Shown in pieces: positions 42,872-51,936 of a stretch of 64,000 bases of DNA (within the stretch, counting starts at the first letter, position 1; each line of letters opens with the position of its first letter). The notes under the pieces are model-generated. The model saw only the letters and a program-made list of their open reading frames with translations, ran no database searches and was not told the DNA's origin. The stretch lies in contig CAJUMS010000004.1 of the NCBI GenBank assembly GCA_910587465.1, positions 1 through 64,000 on the forward strand. The letters run 5' to 3'. The stretch is from an uncultured Oscillospiraceae bacterium. GTDB taxonomy: Bacteria; Bacillota; Clostridia; Oscillospirales; Ruminococcaceae. The position numbers and the translations under genes were made by a program.

Positions 42872-43906
42872 ATGTCATTTTCTTCCAATTCCGTTATTGC
42901 AAAGGTTCGGGCGGTTGTCGGCAGGTCATTGACGGCGGAGGACTATACGCAGTTGGCGGCTAAGGAGAACGTGCCCGACGTGTGCGCGTACCTAAAGCAG
43001 ACGGCGCGGTATGGAAAGGCATTGGCGGCAGTCAATCCGCAGACTGTTCATCGCGGTCAGCTCGAGTCTGTAATGAGGCGGTCGGTGTTCGATATATTTG
43101 AAAGCTTTCATAGATTTGATTATACAGAAAGTAAAAATTATTTCAAATATATCGTAATGCAATTGGAGATTGAGCAGATACTGGCGGCTATACAGTGTGT
43201 AGCCGGTGGAAATGCAGACACATATATTGCCGCAATGCCTATGTTTTTGACGGCACATACGTGTATAGATTTACCCGCGCTTGGCATGGCGGAGAGCCTT
43301 ATCGAGGCGCTGCATATTCTGGAGGGAACGCCGTATTTCGCGGTGCTTAGGGAGCCGATCGTCAGAGCGGCTGAAACGGGCAGGCTGGATATATGCGACT
43401 GCGAGCGGCGGCTGTACACGATGTACTATATGCGGCTGCTCAAGGCTATTGAGAAGAACTACAAGGGTGCGGCGAAGAAGGAGCTCAAGCGCACGGTGCT
43501 GCGGAGCATTGATATGGAAAACGTGGTGTCGGTGCACAGGTATACGATGTTTTTCGGCGAGGATGCGGACAAGGTCAAGGGTTCGCTGATACCGTTCAGG
43601 TACAGACTGTCGGGCGAGGCGATAGAGCGGTTGGCGTCGGAAAAGGATATCGCGAAGATATCAGCTGAGCTTGCCAATATTGGTTATAGGCACGGGGCGG
43701 AGGTTCCGCAGACGGTGGAGCTGCTGACCGAGCGGATAAGTCTCGATTATCTGAGGAAAACGCTCAGATTATCGCAGAACGCGTCGGTCGTGTATCTCGC
43801 GCTGACGGAGCTGCTTGAGATCGAGCTGAAAAATATCAAAACTCTGATCGAGGGCATAAGGTACGGGCTTGACGGCGCGGTGATATTGAATATGTTGGTG
43901 ATTTGA
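42872..43906 (+). CDS. atpC: V-type ATP synthase subunit C (NtpC)
   Basis: 344 residues, the usual length. Helical protein of the V/A subunit C (vacuolar d) family: AKVRAVVGRSLTAEDYTQLAAKENVPDVCAYLKQTARY at the N-terminus and RYRLSGEAIERLASEKDIAKISAELANIGY, ending in a helix with EIELKNIKTLIEGIRYGL. It forms the funnel that connects the central stalk to the membrane rotor. Separated from subunit I by 247 nt, by far the largest gap in the operon. Confidence 0.87.
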   Translation: MSFSSNSVIAKVRAVVGRSLTAEDYTQLAAKENVPDVCAYLKQTARYGKALAAVNPQTVHRGQLESVMRRSVFDIFESFHRFDYTESKNYFKYIVMQLEIEQILAAIQCVAGGNADTYIAAMPMFLTAHTCIDLPALGMAESLIEALHILEGTPYFAVLREPIVRAAETGRLDICDCERRLYTMYYMRLLKAIEKNYKGAAKKELKRTVLRSIDMENVVSVHRYTMFFGEDADKVKGSLIPFRYRLSGEAIERLASEKDIAKISAELANIGYRHGAEVPQTVELLTERISLDYLRKTLRLSQNASVVYLALTELLEIELKNIKTLIEGIRYGLDGAVILNMLVI

Positions 43907-44153
43907 CGTAATACGATGCGTTATATTTGAGAAAAGGTATACTTTTGGTAATGCGTCGGACAGCGCAGCTTTGGCGCGTTATAGTAAAAGCAACAATATA
44001 CACACGCAGGGCAATGTTGCCGAGATAGGGCAACTTCCGCGTGACGAAGACAAGTTTGTGTTTTATAGTGATAAAAGAAATTTAAGAAGCATTTACCTCC
44101 CACTCGCGGAATTTGCCCGGTGCGAGATTTGCTTTTTAATAAGGAGTGAAGAT

Positions 44154-46130
44154 ATGGCTATTGAGAAAATGTCGCTGGTGTCGGTCGAGGGATCGGTCGA
44201 GTGGCTGGACGCTGCGCTTATGGAGTGCTGCGACAGCGGACAGTTCCAGATAACGACGGGCGGCGCGGTTCTGCGGAATTTAAACGAGCAGAACCCTTAT
44301 CTCGCAACTTACGCGAAGGTACGTGACATGGCGGTAAATCTGAATATCAGGGCAGAGTACTGCGATTTCAAGTATGTGCCGTATGAAACGGGAGAGGATT
44401 TTGAGCGGTATTTCGAGGATATCGGCAGACAGTATGATGAGATAAACGCACAGCGCGAGCAGGTCGCTCAGATGCTTGAGGAGCACAGGGAGACGGACGC
44501 GTATCTTAAGCATTTGCTGGGACTTGACGTTTCGTTTAAGGATCTGTTCGGGCTGAAATATGTTAAGCTCAGGATAGGGAGACTTCCCGCGGAGAATGAA
44601 AGCAAGCTTGGCTACTATGTGTCGAAATGCTTTGTGTTCCTGCCGTTTGAGAAAACGCCCGATTATGTATACGGGATATATCTCGCGCCGAAGTCGCTGG
44701 TCGATTTCGCGGACGCCGTGATGAATTCGCTGTGCTTTGAGCGTACGGTGCTGCCGAATTATCTGGAGGATAACGCGGAGAACGCGGACAAAAAGCTTGC
44801 CGAACGCATAGCTGCGGAGGAAAAGGAGCAGATGCGCATAGAGCACGAGTTGGCGTACTTTACGGATGAGCTCCGCGGCGAGTTCAACGCTGTCATGTGC
44901 AAGTTGAAATACAAATCGGATTGCTTTGAGCTGCGGAAAAAGGTGCTGATATCGGACGATAAGTTCTCGTTCTCGGGATTTTGTCCGACGAGCGAGTACA
45001 AGAAACTCGAAGCGGCACTGAAAAAGATCTCGGACGATCTTAGAGTGCTGGAGATACCTGTTGAAAAAGGCAAGGTGCGCGCGGATGTACCCGTAAGGCT
45101 GAAAAACAACAGACTGACAAGACCGTTTGAGATGTTCGTGAAGATGTATGGACTGCCGACATACGGCACGTTCGATCCCACGCCGTATGTCGCGTTTACG
45201 TATATGATACTGTTCGGGATAATGTTCGGCGATGTGGGACAAGGTCTGGTGGTAACGCTGCTTGGTCTGCTGCTGACAAAACTGACAAAGAACGGACTTG
45301 CGCCGATAATGACAAGACTGGGAATTTTCTCGATGGCGGGCGGTTGTATTTACGGTTCGGTGTTCGGCATTGAAACGCTGATCAAGCCAATCTACCACCG
45401 TGAGGAGATATGGCACAGCGTCTGCAAGTTATTCGGAAACCTCGGTGTTCCCGAGCATCCCGAGAATATATTCCAGGCGGCGACGGTAGTGTTGCTGTTC
45501 TCGCTGGGAATAGGCATTATACTGATACTGATCTCGATGATTTTCAATACGGTGCTTAATTTCCGCGCTGGGAAAAAGGGCGAAGCGCTGTTCGCGGTGA
45601 ACGGCGTAGCGGGCATAGTGCTGTACGCGGCGCTTGTTGTCGGGCTGATCTGTCAGATGCTTTACGGTATACCGCTTATGAACGCGGCATATATAATCTG
45701 TCTTATCGTGCTGCCTGTGCTGCTGATCTTTTTCAAGCATCCGCTTTCACATCTCATTTCGGGTAAAAAGTCCGAGGAGAAGATGAGTGTCGGCAACTTT
45801 ATAATCGAGAATTTCATAGAGCTGTTCGAGTCGGCGATAAGCTTTTTATCGAACACGATGTCGTATTTGAGAGTAGGCGGTTTCGTACTCTCTCACGCGG
45901 GCTTTATGCTGGTTGTATCGCAGCTCGCGGGTACGGCGAACAGCGGCGCTCCGATAACGGTCAAGACGGTAATCGTCTATATAATAGGCAACGCTATCGT
46001 TATGGGTATCGAGGGCTTGCTCGTCGGGATTCAGGTTCTTCGTCTTGAATTTTACGAGATATTCAGCCGCTTCTATGAGGGCGGCGGTACTGATTTCAAA
46101 CCGGTTGAAATAAAGCTTGACGCTGAATAA
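44154..46130 (+). CDS. atpI: V-type ATP synthase subunit I (a-type membrane subunit)
   Basis: 658 residues from the ATG at 44154 (SD AAGGAGTGA); the frame is open for 61 further codons upstream, but these look non-coding. The cytosolic N-terminal half (about 1-330) contains coiled-coil stretches (ENAENADKKLAERIAAEEKEQMRIEHELAYF). The membrane half has seven or eight helices, including YMILFGIMFGDVGQGLV and SYLRVGGFVLSHAGFM, where the ion-channel residues lie. It forms the half-channels next to the c ring. It is in the third place here, whereas many bacterial operons have it second. Confidence 0.93.
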   Translation: MAIEKMSLVSVEGSVEWLDAALMECCDSGQFQITTGGAVLRNLNEQNPYLATYAKVRDMAVNLNIRAEYCDFKYVPYETGEDFERYFEDIGRQYDEINAQREQVAQMLEEHRETDAYLKHLLGLDVSFKDLFGLKYVKLRIGRLPAENESKLGYYVSKCFVFLPFEKTPDYVYGIYLAPKSLVDFADAVMNSLCFERTVLPNYLEDNAENADKKLAERIAAEEKEQMRIEHELAYFTDELRGEFNAVMCKLKYKSDCFELRKKVLISDDKFSFSGFCPTSEYKKLEAALKKISDDLRVLEIPVEKGKVRADVPVRLKNNRLTRPFEMFVKMYGLPTYGTFDPTPYVAFTYMILFGIMFGDVGQGLVVTLLGLLLTKLTKNGLAPIMTRLGIFSMAGGCIYGSVFGIETLIKPIYHREEIWHSVCKLFGNLGVPEHPENIFQAATVVLLFSLGIGIILILISMIFNTVLNFRAGKKGEALFAVNGVAGIVLYAALVVGLICQMLYGIPLMNAAYIICLIVLPVLLIFFKHPLSHLISGKKSEEKMSVGNFIIENFIELFESAISFLSNTMSYLRVGGFVLSHAGFMLVVSQLAGTANSGAPITVKTVIVYIIGNAIVMGIEGLLVGIQVLRLEFYEIFSRFYEGGGTDFKPVEIKLDAE

Positions 46131-46156
46131 CAGAATGTATTTTGGAGGATAAAATT

Positions 46157-46597
46157 ATGAATATGGTAATTCTTTTTCTTATGCCGCTGGTTGCGGTAGC
46201 GGCTATCATGCTGCCCCTTTTCATTAGTCTTAAGCGTATGCACGACAAAAAGCCCGTGAACAGGAAGCGTGCCGTGATCGCGAACGTCGCTTCGTTCTTT
46301 GGCGTAATGCTGGTCATGACTATGATCCCGATGACGGGAGCCTTTGCAGCTGCCACAGACGCTGCCGCTGCGGGTACGGACGGTCTCGCGGAAGGCTTGA
46401 AGTACATCGGTGCTGCGCTCTCGACGGGTCTCGGTACCATCGGTACGGGCGTTGCGGTAGGCGGCGCTGCTCCCGCGGCTATCGGAGCGGTATCCGAGAA
46501 CGACAAGTCCTTCTCCAAGGCGCTTATTTTCGTAGCATTGGGCGAGGGCGTTGCGATTTACGGACTGCTTATCTCTATCCTTATCCTGTTCGGTTAA
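46157..46597 (+). CDS. atpK: V-type ATP synthase subunit K (c-ring proteolipid)
   Basis: 146 residues from the ATG at 46157 (SD GGAGG); an alternative upstream TTG lies inside the Shine-Dalgarno sequence. Four hydrophobic helices: about 4-24, 40-60, 77-105 and 118-146. The carboxylate is in FVALGEGVAIYGLL in the last helix. The facing helix (STGLGTIGTGVAVGGAAPAAIGA) has no Gln at the position used for sodium in the Enterococcus hirae enzyme, so the ion (H+ or Na+) is left open. The first hairpin lacks a carboxylate, as in double-hairpin c subunits that keep one site. Confidence 0.9.
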   Translation: MNMVILFLMPLVAVAAIMLPLFISLKRMHDKKPVNRKRAVIANVASFFGVMLVMTMIPMTGAFAAATDAAAAGTDGLAEGLKYIGAALSTGLGTIGTGVAVGGAAPAAIGAVSENDKSFSKALIFVALGEGVAIYGLLISILILFG

Positions 46598-46616
46598 TTT
46601 GAGGAATTGTTTTACA

Positions 46617-46925
46617 ATGAAATTCTATCTGATAAGCGACAACGCCGATACTAAAATGGGTATGCGTATCGCGGGAATAGAGGGTGTTGTGGCGAGCAGC
46701 GCGGAAGAAGCGCTGAGTGCTCTTGAAAGCGCCGCGGCCAACGAGAATATCGCGGTGGTGCTTATGACTGAGAAGCTTGTGGAGCTTTGTCACGACAAGG
46801 TATATGATATCAAGCTTAACCGTCGCAGACCGCTGATCGTTGAGATACCCGACAGGCACGGAAACAGCGGTGCTATCGACGCTATCAGCCGTTATGTCGA
46901 GGAAGCTATCGGCATTAAACTTTAA
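46617..46925 (+). CDS. atpF: V-type ATP synthase subunit F
   Basis: 102 residues from the ATG at 46617. Rossmann-like fold of the F subunit: KFYLISDNADTKMGMRIAGIEGVVASSAEEAL, then IAVVLMTEKLVELC and RPLIVEIPDRHG, matching the CheY-like layout of NtpG/AhaF. It sits in the central stalk with subunit D. The gene lies 20 nt after atpK and 35 nt before atpE. Confidence 0.9.
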   Translation: MKFYLISDNADTKMGMRIAGIEGVVASSAEEALSALESAAANENIAVVLMTEKLVELCHDKVYDIKLNRRRPLIVEIPDRHGNSGAIDAISRYVEEAIGIKL

Positions 46926-46959
46926 TTAACTGCAATTATGAGGTACGAGAGGAATTAGT

Positions 46960-47544
46960 ATGGATTTTGACGTTATCAACTCCTCGAAGTTGGAGAGGTT
47001 CCGCGCACAGATCGACCGTCAGGCAGACGAGGAGATTGCCGAGCTGACCGCGAGGATACGCGAGAAAAAGAGCGCCGCCGGCAAGGCTAAGGCGGAGTTT
47101 GCCGCGCGCGAGGCGTTGGCGCAGATACATGCGGAGCAAAACAGTGCGGCGGCGCGTTACAAAAAGGAATTCTCGCGTTGCGATTTCGAGACCACAAAGG
47201 CAGTCCGCGCTCACAGAAACGAGCTTATAGAGGGCTTTTTCTCGGAGATATCAAAGGAGCTTTCCGAGTTCACAAAGTCCGATAAGTACGACGGCTATCT
47301 TGAAAATTCCATCAAGAGAGCCGAGGGAGCGCTCGGAAAGGGCTGCGTTATTTTGGCGGCGGTCAAAGACGTCGACAGAGTAAAGGCGCTGACAGAAAAC
47401 GAGGTTCGCGCGGACAGCTCGATAATACTCGGCGGTATCTGCGCGCTGGACGAGGATAAGGGTTTGTTTGCCGATTTGTCCATAGACGCGGCGCTTGCCG
47501 ATGAAAAGGAGAAATTCTCCGATAAGGCGGAGTTGAGGCTGTAA
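46960..47544 (+). CDS. atpE: V-type ATP synthase subunit E
   Basis: 194 residues, the family size. A long N-terminal coiled coil (SKLERFRAQIDRQADEEIAELTARIREKK onward, about 6-75) and a C-terminal mixed alpha/beta domain (CVILAAVKDVDRVKAL, IILGGICALDEDKGLFADLSIDAAL) match subunit E, which forms the peripheral stalk with the G/H-type subunit. SD GAGAGGAATTAG. 40 nt separate it from atpA. Confidence 0.88.
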   Translation: MDFDVINSSKLERFRAQIDRQADEEIAELTARIREKKSAAGKAKAEFAAREALAQIHAEQNSAAARYKKEFSRCDFETTKAVRAHRNELIEGFFSEISKELSEFTKSDKYDGYLENSIKRAEGALGKGCVILAAVKDVDRVKALTENEVRADSSIILGGICALDEDKGLFADLSIDAALADEKEKFSDKAELRL

Positions 47545-47584
47545 GGCTTTATGCTATCCGACCTTCGAAAGGGGCTTGAATTTT

Positions 47585-49351
47585 TTGAAAAATACGGTTT
47601 ATTCTATAAACGGACCCGTTGTCAAGGCGGCAAATACGCGCGATTTCTCCATGCTTGAAATGGTGTATGTCGGTGAGAAGCGGCTTATCGGCGAGGTCAT
47701 CGGAGTTACCGACGAGTTCACGACGATACAGGTTTATGAGAACACAGGGGGCTTGAAGATCGGTGAGCCTATCGAAAGCACGGGCGCGCCTGTCTGTGCT
47801 AATCTCGGACCGGGTATTATTTCCAATATATTTGACGGGATTGAGCGTCCGCTGCGTGATATGACAAAGCTTAACGGTGTGTTTGTCGCAGAGGGAAACA
47901 GTCTGTTTTCGCTTGATACCGAGAAGAAGTATGACGTCACCGTGACGGTCAAGGTCGGCGACAAGCTCTGCGGTGGCGACATTTATTGCACCTGCCCCGA
48001 GACGGCACTGATCACGCACAAGTGCATGGTCCCGCCGAACGTTGAGGGCGAGGTGACCTTTGCTGCCGAAAACGAACACTATCAAGTAAACGACACGATC
48101 ATCAAGATAAAGCTCGCGGACGGCACCGAATTGCCGCTTACAATGGTGCAGAAGTGGGCTATCAAGAAGGCGCGTCCTATCGCAAAGCGTCTCTCGATAA
48201 AGCGTCCGCTTATCACGGGACAGCGTATCATTGATACTATAATACCGATAGCAAAGGGAGGTGCGGCGGCTATTCCGGGAGGCTTCGGCACGGGTAAGAC
48301 AATGACGCAGCATCAGCTCGCGAAGTGGTGCGACGCGGATATTATTGTGTATATCGGCTGCGGCGAGCGCGGAAACGAGATGACGCAGGTTCTGGAGGAA
48401 TTTTCGGAGCTTATCGATCCGAAGTCCAACCGTCCGCTGACCGACAGAACGGTGCTTATCGCGAACACCTCAAATATGCCCGTCGCGGCTCGTGAGGCGA
48501 GTATTTACACGGGTATTACCCTTGCGGAGTACTACCGTGACATGGGCTATCATATCGCGATAATGGCGGACTCCACGTCTCGCTGGGCGGAAGCTCTGCG
48601 TGAGATATCTGGCCGTCTGGAGGAAATGCCCGCCGAGGAGGGCTTCCCCGCATATCTGCCGAGCCGTCTTTCCGAGTTCTACGAGCGTGCGGGCTATGTT
48701 GAGAACCTCAACGGCACCGAAGGCAGCGTTACCATTATTGGCGCTGTATCGCCGCAGGGTTCGGACTTCTCCGAACCAGTAACGCAGAACACTAAGCGCT
48801 TTGTACGGTGCTTCTGGGCATTGGACAAGTCGCTGGCATATGCGCGCCATTATCCCGCTATCGACTGGAACTCCAGTTACTCGGAGTATATCGAGGACTT
48901 GTCGGACTTCTACAATAATAACGTAAGCCCCGATTTTATGTCGCTTCGTCAGAAGATTTCCAATATATTACAGGAAGAGACCAAGCTCATGGAGATCGTA
49001 AAGCTGATAGGCGCGGACGTATTGCCCGATGACCAGAAGCTCGCGATCGAAACGGCGAGAGTGGTGCGTGTAGGATTTTTGCAGCAAAACGCTTACCACA
49101 AGGACGACACCTATGTGCCGCTTGAGAAGCAGCGCCTTATGATGAAGGTGATTGTTGACCTGTACGAAAAGTCGCTTGCGGCGCTGAAAAACGGCGTTCC
49201 GCTGTCCGATATCATGGCTACGGAACTGTTCGACAAGGCGGTCAAGATAAAATACGATGTGCCTAATGACGAGCTGAAGAGATTCAATCAGTATTTCGCG
49301 GAAATAGAAGAAAAAATCGGCGGTTTGACCGTTACGGGAGGACTATTATGA
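47585..49351 (+). CDS. atpA: V-type ATP synthase catalytic subunit A
   Basis: 588 residues from a TTG at 47585, which lies 9 nt after GAAAGGGG. Another TTG at 47576 is open but only 1 nt from that site. Walker A is GGFGTGKTM (about 233-241). The V-type insertion with LPLTMVQKWAIKKARPIAKRL precedes it, and the arginine-finger-region partner loops follow (MADSTSRWAEALREISGRLEEMPAEEGFPAYLPSRL). It carries the catalytic ATP sites of the head. The stop overlaps atpB by 4 nt. V-type enzymes in anaerobic Firmicutes usually pump ions by ATP hydrolysis; direction cannot be told from sequence. Confidence 0.96.
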   Translation: MKNTVYSINGPVVKAANTRDFSMLEMVYVGEKRLIGEVIGVTDEFTTIQVYENTGGLKIGEPIESTGAPVCANLGPGIISNIFDGIERPLRDMTKLNGVFVAEGNSLFSLDTEKKYDVTVTVKVGDKLCGGDIYCTCPETALITHKCMVPPNVEGEVTFAAENEHYQVNDTIIKIKLADGTELPLTMVQKWAIKKARPIAKRLSIKRPLITGQRIIDTIIPIAKGGAAAIPGGFGTGKTMTQHQLAKWCDADIIVYIGCGERGNEMTQVLEEFSELIDPKSNRPLTDRTVLIANTSNMPVAAREASIYTGITLAEYYRDMGYHIAIMADSTSRWAEALREISGRLEEMPAEEGFPAYLPSRLSEFYERAGYVENLNGTEGSVTIIGAVSPQGSDFSEPVTQNTKRFVRCFWALDKSLAYARHYPAIDWNSSYSEYIEDLSDFYNNNVSPDFMSLRQKISNILQEETKLMEIVKLIGADVLPDDQKLAIETARVVRVGFLQQNAYHKDDTYVPLEKQRLMMKVIVDLYEKSLAALKNGVPLSDIMATELFDKAVKIKYDVPNDELKRFNQYFAEIEEKIGGLTVTGGLL

Positions 49352-50781
49352 GTTTGCAGTATGTAGGACTGAAAGACATAAACGGACCTCTTGTGGCGCT
49401 CGAGGGCGTTACGGGCGTGGCGTATGACGAGATAGCGAGGATACGTCTTAACGACGGCACGGAGCGTATCGGACGTGTTGTTGAGCTTGCGGGCGACAAG
49501 GCTGTTTTGCAGGTATTCGAGGGCACAAACGGCATTTCGCTGACGAACACCAAAACGGTTTTCTCGGGAAAGCCGCTGGAGATACCGCTTGCGGCGGAAA
49601 TGCTTGGGCGCGTGTTCAACGGCGCTGGAAAGCCCGTTGACGGACTGGGCGCGGTGTTCCCCGAAAAAATGGGCGACGTGAACGGACAGTCGCTGAATCC
49701 CGTTGCGCGGCAGTATCCGCGTAACTATATTCACACGGGGATTTCCTCGATAGACGCACTTATGACACTTATCCGCGGTCAGAAGCTCCCTATCTTCTCG
49801 GGATCGGGATTGTCGCATAACAAGCTTGCTGTGCAGATCGCAAAGCAGGCGAAGATCACAGGAGAGGACAACGCCGATTTCGCTATCGTGTTTGCGGCAA
49901 TGGGCGTTCAGAACGATGTCGCGGATTACTTCCGCCGCTCGTTTGAGGAGACAGGCGCTATCGAGCGCGTTTGCATGTTCCTTAATCTGTCGAGCGACCC
50001 GATAATCGAGAGACTGCTCACGCCTCTCTGCGCACTGACTGCCGCGGAGTATCTGGCGTTCGAGAAGAATATGCATATTTTGGTAATAATGACTGATATG
50101 ACGAGCTACGCCGAGGCGCTGCGAGAGTTCTCATCCTCCAAGGGCGAGATTCCCGGACGTAAAGGCTACCCGGGATATCTGTACTCCAATCTAGCGGCGC
50201 TGTACGAGCGTGCGGGAGTTGTCGAGGGCAGCACAGGCTCGGTAACGCAGATACCCATTCTGACAATGCCCAACGACGATATCACTCACCCTATTCCAGA
50301 CCTTACCGCGTATATCACGGAGGGGCAGATAGTATTCGACCGCGATCTCGACCAGAAGGGTATTTATCCGGGATTATCGGTACTGCTGTCGCTGTCAAGA
50401 CTTATGAAGGACGGTATCGGCGAGGGTTATACACGTGACGACCACGCAGCAGTTTCAAATCAGCTTTTCGCGGCATACGCGAAGGTACAGGACGCGCGTT
50501 CGCTTGCTTCGGTAATCGGCGAGGAGGAGCTTTCCGCCGGCGACAGAGCGTATATGCGCTTTGGTGTGTTGTTTGAGGAGCATTTCCTTAACCAAGGCTT
50601 TGATGAGAACCGATCGATTGATGAAACGCTCGATCTCGGTTGGGATTTGCTGTGCTCGCTTCCCAAGAACGAGCTTGACCGAATCGATGAGAAGCTTCTC
50701 GAGGAGAAGTACGATCCCGAGCGAGCGGCGCGATTTTTCGGTGATACGGGCGTAAATTCCGACATAGCCAACGAGCTGTAA
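49348..50781 (+). CDS. atpB: V-type ATP synthase subunit B
   Basis: 477 residues. Non-catalytic nucleotide-binding homologue: the Walker A position reads SGSGLSHNKLA, without the GKT, as usual for B. Other family features are NPVARQYPRNYIHTGISSIDALMTLIRGQKLPIFSG, ALREFSSSKGEIPGRKGYPGYLYSNLAALYERAG and GSVTQIPILTMPNDDITHPIPDLTAYITEGQI. It alternates with A in the hexameric head. It is translationally coupled to atpA (4-nt overlap) and lies 13 nt from atpD. Confidence 0.96.
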   Translation: MSLQYVGLKDINGPLVALEGVTGVAYDEIARIRLNDGTERIGRVVELAGDKAVLQVFEGTNGISLTNTKTVFSGKPLEIPLAAEMLGRVFNGAGKPVDGLGAVFPEKMGDVNGQSLNPVARQYPRNYIHTGISSIDALMTLIRGQKLPIFSGSGLSHNKLAVQIAKQAKITGEDNADFAIVFAAMGVQNDVADYFRRSFEETGAIERVCMFLNLSSDPIIERLLTPLCALTAAEYLAFEKNMHILVIMTDMTSYAEALREFSSSKGEIPGRKGYPGYLYSNLAALYERAGVVEGSTGSVTQIPILTMPNDDITHPIPDLTAYITEGQIVFDRDLDQKGIYPGLSVLLSLSRLMKDGIGEGYTRDDHAAVSNQLFAAYAKVQDARSLASVIGEEELSAGDRAYMRFGVLFEEHFLNQGFDENRSIDETLDLGWDLLCSLPKNELDRIDEKLLEEKYDPERAARFFGDTGVNSDIANEL

Positions 50782-50794
50782 ACAGGAGCATATT

Positions 50795-51409
50795 ATGGCT
50801 GAACAGATCTTCCCTACCAAGGGCAATTTAATAAAGTCCAAGCGCCAGCTCAAGCAGGCGCAGCTCGGCTATGAGCTTATGGACAGAAAACGCAACATTT
50901 TGGTCCGCGAAATGGTGTTACTGACGGACGAGGCAAAGGAACTGCGCGGCGGTATCGACAACACATATTCCGAGGCGTACAAGGCGCTTCAGCATGCGAA
51001 TACTACGCTCGGAGTAGTGAGTGAGATTGCGGAGACATTCCCCGTGGAGAATTCACTGAAACTCTCGGTGAGGAGCGTAATGGGTGTTGAACTGCCGAAG
51101 ATCGGTGCAGATATCGAACCGGTGTCCGAACCCGTATATCCAATGAGCCTGACAAATTCCGCGTTTGATTACGCGTATATATGCTTTAATAGGGTAAAGG
51201 AACTTACGGTGCGGCTGGCGGAGGTCGAGAACAGTATTTACAGGCTTGCAGTCGCGATAAAGAAAACCCAGAAACGCGCAAACGCTCTAAAAAATATCAT
51301 GATACCGCGTTTTCAGAACCAAGTGCGCTTTATCACGAATGCGCTAGAGGAAAAAGAGCGCGAGGAGTTCTCCAGACAAAAGGTTATCAAACGGCGCAGA
51401 GTAAGTTAA
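50795..51409 (+). CDS. atpD: V-type ATP synthase subunit D (central stalk)
   Basis: 204 residues. Starts IFPTKGNLIKSKRQLKQAQLGYELMDRKRNILVREMV, the standard D-subunit opening, and ends in RANALKNIMIPRFQNQVRFITNALEEKEREEFSRQKVIK. Two long antiparallel helices form the rotor axle that turns inside the A3B3 head. Last gene of the operon; a terminator follows at 51415. Confidence 0.95.
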   Translation: MAEQIFPTKGNLIKSKRQLKQAQLGYELMDRKRNILVREMVLLTDEAKELRGGIDNTYSEAYKALQHANTTLGVVSEIAETFPVENSLKLSVRSVMGVELPKIGADIEPVSEPVYPMSLTNSAFDYAYICFNRVKELTVRLAEVENSIYRLAVAIKKTQKRANALKNIMIPRFQNQVRFITNALEEKEREEFSRQKVIKRRRVS

Positions 51410-51414
51410 TAAAA

Positions 51415-51442
51415 AACGCGCATCGGATACGGTGCGCGTTTT
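51415..51442 (+). terminator. Terminator of the V-type ATPase operon
   Basis: AACGCGCATC (51415-51424) pairs with GGTGCGCGTT (51431-51440) around a 6-nt loop, one G-U pair, followed by TT. An A run (51411-51416) precedes it, so it can also serve the convergent tautomerase gene on the minus strand. Confidence 0.82.
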
Positions 51443-51457
51443 GGCGTAAAAGTGCGG

Positions 51458-51799
51458 TTAAAAATTTACGCCGTTCCAGCCCCAGTTTTCGGTGGGCGAG
51501 TACTTGACATAGACCTTGTCGGCGGGCACTCCGAGGATGGAGTTCAGTGTCTTGCAGATCGCGGCGGTGAGCTGCTCGTATGCGGATTTTGATGCGGTTC
51601 CGTAGATGCTGACCTCCACAAACGCGATTTTCTCGGACTTCTCGCCCTTGAAGAAAAGCGAGCAGTTCGGATCAAAGCCGAGCATAAGCCAACTTTCGGA
51701 CTTGCCGATAAGCTGTATGTGCTCGGCAAGAGCGGACTTTATTGCGGTCTCCTGTTCGGGCGTGATGTCCGCGGAATACTTTGTGTTGATAAAAGGCAT
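51458..51799 (-). CDS. MIF/tautomerase-superfamily protein
   Basis: 113 residues. Begins MPFINTKYS, so Pro is exposed as the catalytic base after Met removal, and continues with the MIF pattern ESWLMLGFDPNCSLFFKG, KIAFVEVSIYG and NSILGVPADKVYVKYSPTENWGWNG. The WGWNG end and length are those of MIF-like phenylpyruvate/dopachrome tautomerases, which form trimers. Its natural substrate in bacteria is unclear. It has its own promoter divergent from the flavin reductase gene (51832-51860). Confidence 0.9.
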   Translation of the reverse strand: MPFINTKYSADITPEQETAIKSALAEHIQLIGKSESWLMLGFDPNCSLFFKGEKSEKIAFVEVSIYGTASKSAYEQLTAAICKTLNSILGVPADKVYVKYSPTENWGWNGVNF

Positions 51800-51831
51800 T
51801 TCAATTCCTCCTTATAATTTAATGTAATATT

Positions 51832-51860
51832 ATTTTAGCATATTTTTTTGGAAAAATCAA
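51832..51860 (-). promoter_or_regulatory. Promoter of the tautomerase gene
   Basis: Minus-strand TTGATT (51855-51860), 17 nt and TAAAAT (51832-51837), about 32 nt before the start codon. It stands 11 nt back-to-back with the promoter of the flavin reductase gene. Confidence 0.6.
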
Positions 51861-51870
51861 CAATAAGTTA

Positions 51871-51899
51871 TTGAAAAAGCAACGAAATTATGTTAAAAT
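51871..51899 (+). promoter_or_regulatory. Promoter of the flavin reductase-ung group
   Basis: TTGAAA (51871-51876), 17 nt and TAAAAT (51894-51899), about 38 nt before the ATG at 51937. Confidence 0.6.
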
Positions 51900-51936
51900 A
51901 ATTAAGAGAGATTATAAAAAATGTAAGGAGATATTT

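Noticed and set aside
43907..44153. N-terminal extension of atpI (61 more codons in frame)
   Set aside because: The extension has no resemblance to subunit I, and the ATG at 44154 has a strong AAGGAGTGA.
44280..45416. A 378-codon open frame on the minus strand opposite atpI
   Set aside because: Composition is that of a frame shadow (rich in Arg, His, Leu), no start signal, and atpI on the other strand is certain.
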